This document shows, in pieces, positions 35,907 to 45,847 of a stretch of DNA of 64,000 nt. Position numbers and translations under genes: made by a program. The notes beneath the pieces were generated by a model, which did not search any database, was not told the origin of the DNA, and was given only the letters and a program-made list of their open reading frames with translations. The stretch lies in the NCBI RefSeq assembly GCF_019801145.1, contig NZ_JAHVJQ010000005.1:248001-312000 (forward strand), in the 5' to 3' direction. Within the stretch, counting starts at the first letter, position 1. Each line of letters begins with the position of its first letter. The stretch is from Leisingera aquaemixtae. GTDB lineage: Bacteria; Pseudomonadota; Alphaproteobacteria; Rhodobacterales; Rhodobacteraceae.

Positions 35907-36709
35907 GCCACTTGCTCCGTCCGGCCCATGATCTCCTCTTCCATCTCCCAGATCATCGAGAGGATCTCATCGCGGGTCTCGGCAAAGCCTTCGGATTTCT
36001 TGACGTCGCGCAGGTCCGCATTCACGCCGCGCTCAGCAAAGGGCAGCTGGTATTCGCGGTGAATGCGGCCCGGACGCGGCGCCATCACGATCAGCCGCTC
36101 GCCCAACAGCAGCGCTTCCTCCACCGAGTGGGTGATCAGGATGATGGTCTTGCCGGTCTCCTTCCACAGCTTCAGCACCAGGCCTTGCATCTTCTCCCGT
36201 GTCAGCGCGTCAAGCGCGCCCAGCGGCTCGTCCATCAGGATCACGTCCGGCTCATTCGCCAGGCAGCGAGCCAGCGCCACACGCTGCTGCATGCCGCCCG
36301 ACAGTTCATAAACCGCCTTTTCCTTAAAGTCCTGCAATCCGACGATTTCCAGCAAGTGGTCCGAGATTTTTTCCCGCTCCGCCTTGCCCATACCCTTCAT
36401 CCGGGGGCCGAATTCCACATTGTCGCGGACGTTCATCCATTCAAACAAGGCGCCCTTCTGGAACACCATACCGCGTTCGGCATCGGGGCCGGTCACTACG
36501 TGGCCGTTCAGTTCCACCTCGCCCTCGGTAGGGGCCAGGAACCCGGCCAGAATATTCAGCAGCGTGGTCTTGCCGCAGCCCGACGGGCCCAGCACCGACA
36601 GCAGCTCCCCCGCCTGCAAATTCAATGAAACGTCTTTCAGCGCCTGAACCGAACTGCCGTTGGGCAGGTCAAAACGCATGGAGACACTCTTGATGTCCAG
36701 TCCCGACAT
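35903..36709 (-). CDS. tauB: Taurine/sulfonate-type ABC transporter ATP-binding protein
   Basis: 268 residues. Walker A GPSGCGKTT, signature LSGGMQQR, Walker B VILMDEPLGALD and switch ILITHSVEEAL. Nitrate/sulfonate/taurine class. It follows the receptor gene by 100 bases, a gap holding an imperfect hairpin at 36763-36787, and overlaps the permease gene by 4 bases. Confidence 0.92.
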   Translation of the reverse strand: MSGLDIKSVSMRFDLPNGSSVQALKDVSLNLQAGELLSVLGPSGCGKTTLLNILAGFLAPTEGEVELNGHVVTGPDAERGMVFQKGALFEWMNVRDNVEFGPRMKGMGKAEREKISDHLLEIVGLQDFKEKAVYELSGGMQQRVALARCLANEPDVILMDEPLGALDALTREKMQGLVLKLWKETGKTIILITHSVEEALLLGERLIVMAPRPGRIHREYQLPFAERGVNADLRDVKKSEGFAETRDEILSMIWEMEEEIMGRTEQVA

Positions 36710-36762
36710 CGCTTCCCCTTCCTGTTAGCGCCAGTATGCAGCCGCGCTGCAACCGCGGGAGC

Positions 36763-36787
36763 GGACGCCCCGGCAGGCGGGCCGTCC
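36763..36787 (-). terminator. Weak intercistronic hairpin between receptor and ATPase genes
   Basis: GGACG (36763-36767) pairs with CGTCC (36783-36787), extended inward by three further pairs across one bulged base. It sits downstream of the receptor stop, like the stronger stem-loop in the polyamine-type operon. The structure is only moderately supported. Confidence 0.35.
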
Positions 36788-36809
36788 GGTATCGCCGGTT
36801 TCTTCCAGC

Positions 36810-37805
36810 TCAGTTCAGCGCAGCTTCCAGCGGCGCGCTGTTCACCGCACCGTCATAGGAGTCGAGCGCGGCCTCGATGCTGCCCGCGTTCACGAACACA
36901 TCCGCCACGCCCTTCATGAAGCTCTGGGCGCCGCCGCCCAGCCACTTCCCGGACAGCTGGTCCTCAGCTGAGGGGAAGCTGAAGGTCGCGATGGTGGCCT
37001 CGGCATCGGCCAGGTCCATACCTGCGTCCTTGGCAATCACCGGCAGCATCTCATCCTTGCTGTCGCCCGCATTCCACATTGCATTGGCATCTGCGGTCAC
37101 TTTCAGGAACTTGCTCAGAAGCGCACCCTCCTCCGCGATGAAGCCCGCAGGCGCGCTGGTCACGTCAAACACCAGAATGCCCAGCTCTTCCTTCTCGGCA
37201 CCGGTCAGCAGAACGTTGCCGTGCTCCAGCATCCGCCGCAGCGCGCCGCCCCAGCCGCAGACCATGTCCAGATTGCCCTGGGCAAAGGCCGCCGCACCGT
37301 CGGCGGGGGCCATGTCGACGATTTCCATCGACCCGACATCAACCCCGAAATGCGCCATCTGCGACAGGAAGCCATAATGCGCAGCGGTGCCGATGGGCAC
37401 GCCCACCTTCTTGCCGTTCAATTCACCGGCGTTTTCCTTGTCGATCTCCAGCGCCTCGGCGACAACGCAGTTGTCATTGTCCGAATAGCTGACCGCCACA
37501 TCCACGGTCTGGATGTCCTGCCCGGCAGAGGTCGCAACCACGAACGGCGGCACGCCCTGGCTGACGGCAATCTGCACGTCGCCCGAGGCCATCGCCGCCG
37601 ACATCGCGGTGCCGGTATCGAAGGAGACCCAGTTGATCTTGACGCCCATCTCTTCTTCATAGGTGCCATTGGCCTTGGCGAACTGGAACGGCATCGGCCA
37701 CTCAAGAAAATAGGCCACGGTAATTTCGTCGAGTGCCGAAGCCTGGGTCGCCGGAATCGCGGCCGCGGCTGCACAGGCTGTTGAAAGCAGATACTTTTTG
37801 ATCAT
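36810..37805 (-). CDS. tauA: Taurine-type ABC transporter substrate-binding protein
   Basis: 331 residues. Sec signal peptide about 1-24 (ends ATQASA). Mature protein starts DEITVAYFLEWPMPFQFA and has the NMT1/TauA-type fold with SYSDNDNCVVAEALEI and GTAAHYGFLSQM. Its wording resembles alphaproteobacterial taurine receptors as I remember them; another sulfonate cannot be excluded. No taurine:pyruvate aminotransferase or taurine dehydrogenase gene is in the window. GGGAGAAC precedes the start. It diverges from a LysR gene. Confidence 0.82.
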   Translation of the reverse strand: MIKKYLLSTACAAAAAIPATQASALDEITVAYFLEWPMPFQFAKANGTYEEEMGVKINWVSFDTGTAMSAAMASGDVQIAVSQGVPPFVVATSAGQDIQTVDVAVSYSDNDNCVVAEALEIDKENAGELNGKKVGVPIGTAAHYGFLSQMAHFGVDVGSMEIVDMAPADGAAAFAQGNLDMVCGWGGALRRMLEHGNVLLTGAEKEELGILVFDVTSAPAGFIAEEGALLSKFLKVTADANAMWNAGDSKDEMLPVIAKDAGMDLADAEATIATFSFPSAEDQLSGKWLGGGAQSFMKGVADVFVNAGSIEAALDSYDGAVNSAPLEAALN

Positions 37806-37902
37806 ATTAATGGTTCTCCCAGTTGATACACCGGACCCGTTCTCCGCGGGCCTTCAGGTTTGGATTTTTGCACGGCAAACCATATCCGGGAAGCAATTTG
37901 GC

Positions 37903-37919
37903 AGTAGAATAAAGTTACT
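37903..37919. promoter_or_regulatory. Candidate LysR-type site (T-N11-A) between tauA and the LysR gene
   Basis: AGTA-N9-TACT contains T37905-N11-A37917, the loose LysR box, roughly midway between the divergent genes. The dyad is only 4 bp per arm, so this is a weak candidate. A direct repeat CATATGCAAA also occurs at 37985 and 38011, the second spanning the LysR start codon. Confidence 0.3.
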
Positions 37920-38012
37920 CTTCCGGCGAATGTAAAACTTAGTTTCGTTTTTTACGGATGTAATGGCGTGCAGCTGCTGATAGCATATGCAAACCACAAG
38001 GGAGGAAGGCAT

Positions 38013-38984
38013 ATGCAAAAGACGCTGAGTCTGCGCTGGCTGGAGGTATTCCAGCTGATCTCCAAGTCGGGATCAATCCAGAAGGCCGCTGCGGAAACCG
38101 GCCTTTCGATCAGCACCGTGTCAAATCACTTGCGCAGTCTGGAAAACGCCCTTGGCGTAGAACTGGTGGACCATACCCGCCGCCCGATGGGGCTGACGCC
38201 GGCCGGGGTGGTCTTTGCCCGCTATGTCTACGACGGGCTGATGACGCTGAGGCGCGGCGAGGCGGAAATCCGCTCCGGCAGCTGGCAGCACGCCACCGAT
38301 CTGCGGATGGCGCTGCTGGATGATTTCGACAATGAGGTCGGCCCGGAGCTGTTCCAGTTCCTCTCCACCGCGCTGCCCCGGTGCAGCTTCCGCCACTACA
38401 CCCGCCCCAGCCACGAGATCATTGAGAAGCTGCAGGCCCAGAAGCTGGATGCAGGCGTTGCCACCCGCCCGTCCGGGCTGTTGCCCGATCTGATCGAGTA
38501 CCCGCTGATGCGCGATCCGTTCATCCTGGTGGTGCCGGCAGGCTACACCGGCAGCATCGAAGAGCTGACCAAGGCAGACGCGCCCCTGCCTTTCCTGCGC
38601 TATTCCCGCGACCACACCATCGGCAAGCAGATCGAAACCCAGCTGAGCCGCCTCAAGATCGCCCTGCCCAACCGGTTTGAGCTGGAATGCAACCAGTCGA
38701 TCATCGGCCTGGTGTCCGAGGGCAGCGGCTGGACTGTCACCACCGCTGCCAGCTACCACCGCGCCCAGCGTTTCCATGAGAAGATCAAAGTGGTGCGTTT
38801 TCCAGGCAAAAGCTTTGCCAGAACGGTCTCGCTGTTCACCACCAGCGTCTATCCCGCTGCCACTTCGCAACTGATCCACGAGGCGCTGCAGAAATCCCTG
38901 CGCCTCCACTTCACCGACCCGATCAGCCAGCGCTTCCCGTGGTTGGGGGAAGAATTCCGGACGCTGCCCGCCAAAGACGCCTAG
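38013..38984 (+). CDS. LysR-family transcriptional regulator
   Basis: 323 residues from ATG at 38013, chosen for GGGAGGAAGG upstream; an in-frame ATG at 37968 has none. The HTH is at about 7-65 (WLEVFQLISKSGSIQKAAAETGLSISTVSNHLRSLENALG). The C-terminal effector domain covers the rest. It diverges from the taurine-type importer and precedes an HpsN-like gene on the same strand, so it probably controls one or both. Confidence 0.9.
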   Translation: MQKTLSLRWLEVFQLISKSGSIQKAAAETGLSISTVSNHLRSLENALGVELVDHTRRPMGLTPAGVVFARYVYDGLMTLRRGEAEIRSGSWQHATDLRMALLDDFDNEVGPELFQFLSTALPRCSFRHYTRPSHEIIEKLQAQKLDAGVATRPSGLLPDLIEYPLMRDPFILVVPAGYTGSIEELTKADAPLPFLRYSRDHTIGKQIETQLSRLKIALPNRFELECNQSIIGLVSEGSGWTVTTAASYHRAQRFHEKIKVVRFPGKSFARTVSLFTTSVYPAATSQLIHEALQKSLRLHFTDPISQRFPWLGEEFRTLPAKDA

Positions 38985-39138
38985 GCCCCCCGGCAATTAG
39001 AAACAAACATCCGTGTTTTTCGAAATCTGCCGGCCATAGCTTGACGGTTTGGCCGCTGGGGCGCTGTTTTAGGCGCATCCCGCGCCGTGCCCTTGCAGCA
39101 CATCCGGCGGCCCGCAAACGGAAAATGAGCTGACCCAA

Positions 39139-40416
39139 ATGGCAATCACCTATCTGAAACAGGCCCAGCCCCGCCCCGCCGCCGAGAACAGCGGCATCCG
39201 CGACACCGTCGCCGTGATGCTTGCCAGTATCGAGCGGGAGGGTGAGGAAGCGGCCCGCCGTTATGCCGAAAAGCTCGACGGCTGGACCGGCCCGGCTGTG
39301 GTGAGCGATGCCCAGCGCCGCGCCGCCTGCAACCGGGTGCCGGATCAGCTCAAGGAGGACATCCGGTTCGGGCACGCCAACATCCGCCGCTTTGCCGAGG
39401 CGCAGAAGGCCACGATGGGCGAATGCGAGGTGGAAGTGATCCCTGGCCTGATTGCGGGCCAGAAGCAGATCCCGGTGTCCAGCGCCGGCTGCTATGTGCC
39501 GGGCGGGCGCTACAGCCATATCGCCAGCGCGCTGATGACGATCACCACCGCCAAGGTGGCTGGCGTGCCCCATATCACCGCCGTCTCACCGCCGCGCCCC
39601 GGCACCGGCATCCCCGATGCGATCATCTATGCGATGGACCTCAGCGGTGCCGACCTGATCCTGAACCTGGGCGGGGTGCAGGGCATTGCAGCCATGGCGC
39701 AGGGCCTGTTCGGATCGCAGCCCGCCGACATCCTGGTCGGCCCCGGCAACTCCTACGTGGCGGAGGCCAAGCGGATGCTGTTCGGCCCGGTCGGCATCGA
39801 CATGTTTGCAGGCCCAACCGATTCACTTGTAATCGCCGATCACACGGCTGACATTGAAACGGTCGCCTGGGACCTGGTCAGCCAGGCGGAACACGGTGCC
39901 GACAGCCCGGTCTGGCTGGTCACCACCAGCGAGCCGCTGGCCAAGGGCGTGATGGCCCGCGCACAGGCGCTGATTGAAAAGTTGCCCGAGCCCAATCTCT
40001 CTGCCGCTCATCGCGCCTGGCACGAACGCGCCGAGGTCGTCCTGTGCGGCAGCCGTGAAGAGGCCGCGCAGGTGGCTGACCGTTACGCGCCGGAACATCT
40101 GCAGGTGCAGGCAGAGGGTCTGGACTGGTGGCTGGAACGCCTCACTGCCTATGGTTCGCTGTTTCTGGGCAAGGAAACCACGGTGTCCTTCGGCGACAAG
40201 ACTTCAGGCCCGAACCACGTGCTGCCGACCAGCGGTGCCGCGCGTTATACCGGCGGGCTGTCGGTGCACAAGTTCACCAAGACCGTGACTTGGCAGCGCT
40301 GCAATGCCGCCGCCTCGCATGAACTGGCCCAGCGCACCGCCCGCATCAGCCGGATGGAAGGGATGGAAGGCCACGCCATCGCCGCCGAGATGCGGCTGCA
40401 GCCCGAAACTGTCTGA
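39139..40416 (+). CDS. hpsN: Histidinol-dehydrogenase-family enzyme, HpsN-like sulfopropanediol 3-dehydrogenase
   Basis: 425 residues. The family motifs include SSAGCYVPGGRYSH, VGPGNSYVAEAKR, YAPEHLQVQ (catalytic Glu-His pair) and SGPNHVLPTSGAARYTGGLSV. No histidine genes are near, and the TSGPNHVLPT...GGLSVHKF region looks like HpsN, which oxidises (R)-2,3-dihydroxypropane-1-sulfonate to sulfolactate with two NAD+. A sulfonate importer and LysR regulator stand next to it, which supports a sulfonate role. The usual hpsK-L-M TRAP carrier and hpsO/P dehydrogenases are absent here. Its ribosome-binding site is weak. Confidence 0.65.
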   Translation: MAITYLKQAQPRPAAENSGIRDTVAVMLASIEREGEEAARRYAEKLDGWTGPAVVSDAQRRAACNRVPDQLKEDIRFGHANIRRFAEAQKATMGECEVEVIPGLIAGQKQIPVSSAGCYVPGGRYSHIASALMTITTAKVAGVPHITAVSPPRPGTGIPDAIIYAMDLSGADLILNLGGVQGIAAMAQGLFGSQPADILVGPGNSYVAEAKRMLFGPVGIDMFAGPTDSLVIADHTADIETVAWDLVSQAEHGADSPVWLVTTSEPLAKGVMARAQALIEKLPEPNLSAAHRAWHERAEVVLCGSREEAAQVADRYAPEHLQVQAEGLDWWLERLTAYGSLFLGKETTVSFGDKTSGPNHVLPTSGAARYTGGLSVHKFTKTVTWQRCNAAASHELAQRTARISRMEGMEGHAIAAEMRLQPETV

Positions 40417-40429
40417 AGCTGCTTCGCGC

Positions 40430-40948
40430 TCAGGACGGGGATTCCAGCTGCTGGTCCAGATCAACCGGCCCCAGCACCGCCTCGTCAGGGATACCCTCGA
40501 ACCCGGCGACGGTGCCGCCATAGCGCTGCGTAAACCGCGTGGCCGCCTCAGGCGAGGCGAACGGCACAACCTCCGGCGCGCCCATGCCGCCCGCGACGTT
40601 GGAGCCGACCACGAAATGCGCTTCATTTGCGTTAATCCAGTTGTCGGTGCCGGGATGTTCCCAGCTCGCCGCTGCGCCCATGTCGCTCACATAGATCGCG
40701 GTGATCTCCGCATCCCGTTCCGGGCTTTTCACATAGGCCGCCAGATCGCGCACCTGGGCAAAGAACAGGGGTGCCGGAAAACCGTCCAGATGGATCTGCC
40801 CCTTGGGTCCGCCGTGCTCCGCGACATTCATCTGGCAGAAGTAGCTGAGCGCCGCCTCCGTCAGCTCCACCGGCGCAGGCGGCGCCTTGGCCTCCTCCTC
40901 CTGGCAGGCGGACAGGACCAGAGCAGCCGCAAGGATAAGGCGTTTCAT
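40430..40948 (-). CDS. nosL: NosL copper-chaperone lipoprotein
   Basis: 172 residues from ATG at 40948. A lipoprotein signal with lipobox LSAC (Cys16) directs it to the outer or inner membrane facing the periplasm. The NosL domain has FCQMNVAEHGGPKGQI, with Cys/Met copper ligands, and a Met/Ala-rich VSDMGAAASWEHPG. NosL delivers Cu(I) to NosZ. It overlaps nosY by 4 bases and is the last gene of the nos cluster; nosX does not follow. Confidence 0.92.
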   Translation of the reverse strand: MKRLILAAALVLSACQEEEAKAPPAPVELTEAALSYFCQMNVAEHGGPKGQIHLDGFPAPLFFAQVRDLAAYVKSPERDAEITAIYVSDMGAAASWEHPGTDNWINANEAHFVVGSNVAGGMGAPEVVPFASPEAATRFTQRYGGTVAGFEGIPDEAVLGPVDLDQQLESPS

Positions 40949-41766
40949 GGCTCCACCCTCCGGAATGCGGCACAGGCCAGCAAAAAGCCCAGCGCGGGCC
41001 ACAGCAGCAGCGACAGCGGTGCGGCCCAGCCGGGCAGCGCACTGGCTGCGCCTGCCATGCCGCTGGACAGGGCCACGCTTTCCGAGGCCGCCACGTTCCA
41101 CAACCGGAACGCATCTGCCGGATTGGCAACCATCACCCAGGGGAAAATCTTCTGGGTAAAGACCCCGCCGCTGTCCATCACCACGGCCCCCAGCAGTCCC
41201 AAGTCATAAAGAACCACAAACACCAGCCAGACTCCCGCAGACAGACCCGCGGCAGCTGTTGCACCGCTGCTGAGCGCCGACAGCGCATAGCCCAGCACCA
41301 GGAACACGGCCCCCAGCAGGATCGATGTCAGCACCAGCCGCCCCAGCGCCATTAGGCTCTCTGTGCCTGCACCGCCGAACCATGCGGCAACGGCCCCCGC
41401 CGCGCCAAATCCGATGCACATGGCGACAGCCAGGGCGGCCAGATGCGCCATCAGCTTGCCCAGCAGAATCTCGGCCCGCCCCGCGGGGTAGGCCAGGAGC
41501 AGGGCAAGACTGCCCCGGTCGCGGTCGCCTGCCACCGCGTCAAATCCCATCATCAGCGCCAGGAGCGGCGCCAGGTAGACCGACAGGGTGGTCATCGAGG
41601 CGACCGAAACGGTCAGCATGTCCACCCCCAGCGTTCCCGTCGGCGCCGATCCGGCAAAGGACAGCGCCAGCGCAAAGGCCAGCATGATCAGCGTCGCCAT
41701 GAACAGCCAGCGGTTGCGGCGCAGGATCAGCATCTCGGCGCGGGCAATGGCAAAGGCACGTCTCAT
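40945..41766 (-). CDS. nosY: NosY ABC permease for NosZ maturation
   Basis: 273 residues from ATG at 41766, overlapping the nosF stop by 4 bases. Six hydrophobic segments are seen, with the typical N-terminus AFAIARAEMLILRRNRW and conserved GFDAVAGDRDRGSLALLLAYP. With NosF it forms the transporter that works with NosD in building the CuZ centre. Confidence 0.92.
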   Translation of the reverse strand: MRRAFAIARAEMLILRRNRWLFMATLIMLAFALALSFAGSAPTGTLGVDMLTVSVASMTTLSVYLAPLLALMMGFDAVAGDRDRGSLALLLAYPAGRAEILLGKLMAHLAALAVAMCIGFGAAGAVAAWFGGAGTESLMALGRLVLTSILLGAVFLVLGYALSALSSGATAAAGLSAGVWLVFVVLYDLGLLGAVVMDSGGVFTQKIFPWVMVANPADAFRLWNVAASESVALSSGMAGAASALPGWAAPLSLLLWPALGFLLACAAFRRVEP

Positions 41767-42665
41767 TTGCGGTCCTCCCCGGAGTAATGGCGATAGAGGT
41801 CTTCCAGCCGCGGCGGCACCATGTCGATATCGGCCACCGCATCGCCCATGGCGGCGATCTTGCGCAGCTCGGCCATCTTTTGCTGCGGCGAGCACAGGAT
41901 CTCGACCGAGGCGCCGTTGATCCGCCGCCCGCCGGTCTCTGTTGCGATCCGGTCGGTGTGCGCGCCGCTGGCCTGCACCCGCAGTTTGACCGGCAGCCCG
42001 GCCTGGGCCGACAGGCCCGCCAGCGTGTCATCCGCGACCTTCACGCCCTTGCGCAGAATGGCAATACGGTCGGTGCGCGCCTCCACTTCTGTCAGCGCGT
42101 GGGAGGCGATCAGCACCGCCGCCCCCTGCTCCGCCAGCTCGTTGATGATGGCATAGAGGTCCTGGCGCGAGATCGGGTCCAGGCCGCTGGTGGGTTCATC
42201 CAGCAGCGCCAGCTTCGGGCGGCCCAGCAGGACCTGTGCCAGCCCCAGCCGCTGCCGCATCCCCTTGGAATAAGCGCCGATGCGGCGGTGCATTGCCTCG
42301 CCCAGCCCGACCCGTTCCAAGAGGCCCTCGATGTCAGCGCGTTCACCGGAAAGGCGGGCAAACAGCGCCAGCTGTTCATGCCCGGTCAGCGCCGGGTGGA
42401 AACTGACCGCCTCTGGCAGAAAGGCAGTGGCCGCCCGCGCCGCGGCGCTGCCGGGCGCCGCACCGCAAATGCGGATGCTGCCGCCCTCATGCCGGATCAG
42501 GCCCAGCACCGCCTTGATCATCGTCGACTTGCCCGCGCCGTTGTGGCCCAAGAGCGCCAGCCGCTCGCCCGGCGCGATGTCCAGGTCGATGCCATGCAGC
42601 ACCTGGGTCCTGCCGCGGAACTTGTCCAGCGCGCGAATTTGCAGCGGGCTGTTTGCGTTATCCAT
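41763..42665 (-). CDS. nosF: NosF ABC ATP-binding protein
   Basis: 300 residues from ATG at 42665; an upstream TTG at 42674 is too close to the AAAGG site. Walker A LGHNGAGKST, signature YSKGMRQRLGLAQ and Walker B LALLDEPTSGLD are present. It overlaps the 3' end of nosD by 8 bases. Confidence 0.92.
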   Translation of the reverse strand: MDNANSPLQIRALDKFRGRTQVLHGIDLDIAPGERLALLGHNGAGKSTMIKAVLGLIRHEGGSIRICGAAPGSAAARAATAFLPEAVSFHPALTGHEQLALFARLSGERADIEGLLERVGLGEAMHRRIGAYSKGMRQRLGLAQVLLGRPKLALLDEPTSGLDPISRQDLYAIINELAEQGAAVLIASHALTEVEARTDRIAILRKGVKVADDTLAGLSAQAGLPVKLRVQASGAHTDRIATETGGRRINGASVEILCSPQQKMAELRKIAAMGDAVADIDMVPPRLEDLYRHYSGEDRK

Positions 42666-43926
42666 CTTGTTCAACCTTTCTGGCGGCCCCGGGCCGCTCT
42701 GGCCGCATCAGCGGGTGGCTGTCGATCACCCCGCCGGGCAGCAGCGCCGGGAACGCCGACTGCGACCAGCGCACCAGCTGCACCGCGGGCGATCCCATCA
42801 GCAGTTTCGCCGCCGGCTGGGTCCACAGAACGTGGTCCATGCTGTCATTCGGACGGTAGGGCGCATCGGCGATGCCATCCCCGTCCACATCAAAACCTGC
42901 GAAATCGGACCAGTAGTTGCCCTGGCCTTCCTCGCTCCACTCCACCCATTTGGTGGAGACAAATTTCACCTGATGCCGGTTGCCGACAAAGGCGTTCCCG
43001 ACCATCCGGTTGCCGTCGCTGCCCGCGGTGAAGTGGATGCCGATGCCGCAGCCCTCGAACCAGTTGCCGGAGAAATCATTCTTGTGCGCGTTGTAGAGGA
43101 AAGTGCATTTGTCCTTGGCGCCCTTCACATAGTTGCCGCGCACCTCGCCCTGGTTGGCATAGTTCAGCATCACCCCGTGATCGCGGTCGTTCAGCGACAC
43201 ATTCCCGGTCACCTTGACCCGCTTTGAGAACATCACCGCATAGCCCAGGTGATTGCCGATCGAGACGTTGCCCGATACTTCGGAATTGTCGGCATACATG
43301 TAATGCACGGCAAACCGCAGGTCGCGGAATGTGTTGTTGGTGAAGGCGTTTTTTTTGGAACTGTTCACAAAGATCCCGTCGCGGCCAAATCGGATGTCGT
43401 TGCCGTCCACGACCGCGCCCGGCGCGTTCCAGACATAGACCCCGTTGCCGCGGGCATTCATGTGCCGGTCGAGACGCCCCTCGATCCGGTTTCCTTGCAC
43501 TAGGCTGTCCCGGGCGCCGTGAATATCCACGCCGTAAAGGTTGCCTAGCAGCACATTGTTCAGAATCTGCGGCGCCTTAGCGGTCTTGGTCAGTTTGATG
43601 CCGCTGTCGATCTCCTGATGCGAGGAACCGGAGCCAACAACGGTTAGGTTCTGAACGGTCACGCCCGGCCCGGTCACGGTGATCACCGATCCCTTGCCCT
43701 GCCCGTCCAATGTGGCCTGGCCCTGCCCGTCCAGAATGACAGGCCGGTCCAGCACCAGGGTTTCGGCGTATTCGCCGGGGGCGAGGCGGAGGGTGTCGCC
43801 ATCCGCCGCCTGCGCCAGTGTTTCAGCGATGGCCCCTGCCCGGTTGGGCACATCCCAATCCGCCGCCCAGACGGGCGCCAGGCCGGCAAGGGCCGCAACC
43901 AGGGATATGGGCAGGAGCCGTTTCAT
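42658..43926 (-). CDS. nosD: NosD periplasmic copper-assembly protein
   Basis: 422 residues from ATG at 43926. A signal peptide (about 1-21) precedes a right-handed parallel beta-helix of CASH/PbH1 repeats, for example NDIRFGRDGIFVNSSKKNAFTNNTFRDLR and NYVKGAKDKCTFLYNAHKNDF. It binds NosFY and supplies sulfur species for the CuZ cluster. It begins 2 bases after the nosZ stop. Confidence 0.94.
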   Translation of the reverse strand: MKRLLPISLVAALAGLAPVWAADWDVPNRAGAIAETLAQAADGDTLRLAPGEYAETLVLDRPVILDGQGQATLDGQGKGSVITVTGPGVTVQNLTVVGSGSSHQEIDSGIKLTKTAKAPQILNNVLLGNLYGVDIHGARDSLVQGNRIEGRLDRHMNARGNGVYVWNAPGAVVDGNDIRFGRDGIFVNSSKKNAFTNNTFRDLRFAVHYMYADNSEVSGNVSIGNHLGYAVMFSKRVKVTGNVSLNDRDHGVMLNYANQGEVRGNYVKGAKDKCTFLYNAHKNDFSGNWFEGCGIGIHFTAGSDGNRMVGNAFVGNRHQVKFVSTKWVEWSEEGQGNYWSDFAGFDVDGDGIADAPYRPNDSMDHVLWTQPAAKLLMGSPAVQLVRWSQSAFPALLPGGVIDSHPLMRPERPGAARKVEQDG

Positions 43927-43928
43927 GG

Positions 43929-45836
43929 TTACGCGCTCCGCGGCTCGACCAGCATCCGGCCGCGCATTTCCATGTGCAGCGCGTGGCAGAACCACTGGCA
44001 GTAGTACCAGTGCACGCCCGGACGCTCCGCCTTGAAGGTGACAGAGGCAGTTGCCAGCGGGCCGACCTCCATCGCGATGCCGAAGTTCGACAGGCAGAAG
44101 CCGTGGGTCAGGTCGTCGATGTCGTCCAGGTTGGTGACATAGACGGTGACCTCATCGCCTTGCTTCACCGTGAACTTCTCCAGGCTGAAGTTCGGCGCCT
44201 GGCTCGACATGTAGACGCGCACCTTGTCGCCGTCGCGGATGATGGTGTCCTGATAGTCGTCCAGATCGACACCATCCGCCTCGGCCTGCTTGCGCGCGTC
44301 TTCCCACATCGGGTCGTTGCGCTGCCAGGTGCTGGCCGGGTTCACCTTGGAACGGTGAACAAGGATCGAGTCATGCGGCTCGGCAAATGTCGGGCCATCG
44401 TGCACCACCTTCATCTTGTCGCCGGAGATATCGATCAGCTGCTCGTTCTCGGGCTTCAAGGGGCCCACGTTGAGGAACCGGTCCTTGGAGAACTTGTTCA
44501 TCGAGATCAGCCACTTGCCGTCCGCCTCGGCAGTTTCACCCATGGAAGTGGAGTTGTGGCCCGGCTGATACTGCACATCGACCTTGTCCATGATCGGGTC
44601 CACATCGGCGCCCGCATAGGCCTCGATTGCCTTGGCGATGTCCCATTTCACCACCTGGCTGTCCAGGAACAGGGTGGTGTAGGCATAGCCGCGGTTGTCG
44701 AAGGCGGTGTGAAGCGGGCCAAGGCCCAGCTGCGGTTCTGCCACAATGGCAGAGCGCGGATCGGCGTTGTCGCTGAACAGCGCGTCGACCTTCTCCACAT
44801 CAATGACCGAAACCGTCGGCGACAGCTTGCCGTTGATCATGATGTGCTTCTTGTCGGGTGCAGCGTTCACACCGTGCGGCGAGTTCGGGATCGGGATGTA
44901 GCGGGTGAAGTTCTTGCCGGACTCCTTGCGCCCGTCCACGACTTTGGCCCCGTTCAGCTCCTGATAGTCGCCTGCCGCAATTGCCTCTTCAATCGCCTTG
45001 ATGTTGAAGACAACAACGTGGTCCAGCTCGCTCTCGGTCATCTCGGCTAGGTTCATGCCCATTTCCGAGTTGTAAGAGGTCGAGAAGGCGTATTTGCCCT
45101 GATAATCGCAGTCGGTGTTGTCCAGGTTGCCCGAGACGATCACCTGCCAGGCGACTTCCATGGTGTCGCCGTCGATGGCAGAGAAGATGTTCACATATTG
45201 CGACGGATCATCCAGGATCTGGCCATCGTTGATCAGCGGCGCTTCGTGCTCGCCGTTGGCAAAGACATAGCCGGTGCGCGGGAACTTCTGCGGACGCAGG
45301 CCGTGGATGTCCTTGGCATTCGGGATCTCGATGATCTTGTCGCACTTCATCACGTCGCAGCGTACGCGGGCGACGCGGGTGTTGGCCTTATCGTTCATAA
45401 ACAGGTAGCGGCCGTCATAGGTACCGTCAGTGAACGACATATGCGGGTGGTGCAGGTCGCCGTTGTCATAGGTGACCTTGCCGTTGGCGGCCAGGAATTC
45501 CTTGGTCTCCGGCAGCAGGCCTTCGGTCAGGATTTTCAGGGACTCATTGGTCTGGCCCCAGCCGGTGGCAGAGCAGCGGTTGAACACCGGCACCCGCATC
45601 AGCTCGCGCATGGACGGAACGCCCATGATGCGCAGTTCGCCGGTCTGGCCCGACGACCAGAAGCCGTAGTATTCATCCAGTTCGCCCGGCTCCAGGCCGA
45701 AACCAGCAGCCTGCGCGGGCTTCGCGCCCAGCAGTGCGGAACCGGCGCCAGTGGCCGCCAGAACGGCACCGGAGGCAGTGGCCCCCAGAAGGCCGCGGCG
45801 GGTGACGGGCAGTTTGTTTTTCAGTTCTTCAGACAT
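43929..45836 (-). CDS. nosZ: Nitrous-oxide reductase NosZ (clade I, Tat-exported)
   Basis: 635 residues from ATG at 45836. A twin-arginine signal ([14 protein letters not shown]) marks the clade I, Tat-exported type. The beta-propeller supplies CuZ histidines, as in [26 protein letters not shown] and EPHDSILVH. The C-terminal cupredoxin domain has the CuA site [14 protein letters not shown], all ligands intact. It reduces N2O to N2 in the periplasm. GGAGGACG precedes the start. Confidence 0.97.
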   Translation of the reverse strand: MSEELKNKLPVTRRGLLGATASGAVLAATGAGSALLGAKPAQAAGFGLEPGELDEYYGFWSSGQTGELRIMGVPSMRELMRVPVFNRCSATGWGQTNESLKILTEGLLPETKEFLAANGKVTYDNGDLHHPHMSFTDGTYDGRYLFMNDKANTRVARVRCDVMKCDKIIEIPNAKDIHGLRPQKFPRTGYVFANGEHEAPLINDGQILDDPSQYVNIFSAIDGDTMEVAWQVIVSGNLDNTDCDYQGKYAFSTSYNSEMGMNLAEMTESELDHVVVFNIKAIEEAIAAGDYQELNGAKVVDGRKESGKNFTRYIPIPNSPHGVNAAPDKKHIMINGKLSPTVSVIDVEKVDALFSDNADPRSAIVAEPQLGLGPLHTAFDNRGYAYTTLFLDSQVVKWDIAKAIEAYAGADVDPIMDKVDVQYQPGHNSTSMGETAEADGKWLISMNKFSKDRFLNVGPLKPENEQLIDISGDKMKVVHDGPTFAEPHDSILVHRSKVNPASTWQRNDPMWEDARKQAEADGVDLDDYQDTIIRDGDKVRVYMSSQAPNFSLEKFTVKQGDEVTVYVTNLDDIDDLTHGFCLSNFGIAMEVGPLATASVTFKAERPGVHWYYCQWFCHALHMEMRGRMLVEPRSA

Positions 45837-45847
45837 AACGTCCTCCT

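Noticed and set aside
39139-40416. Annotation as biosynthetic histidinol dehydrogenase HisD
   Set aside because: No his genes nearby; the sulfonate importer and LysR context and the SGPNHVLPT...GGLSV region fit HpsN better.
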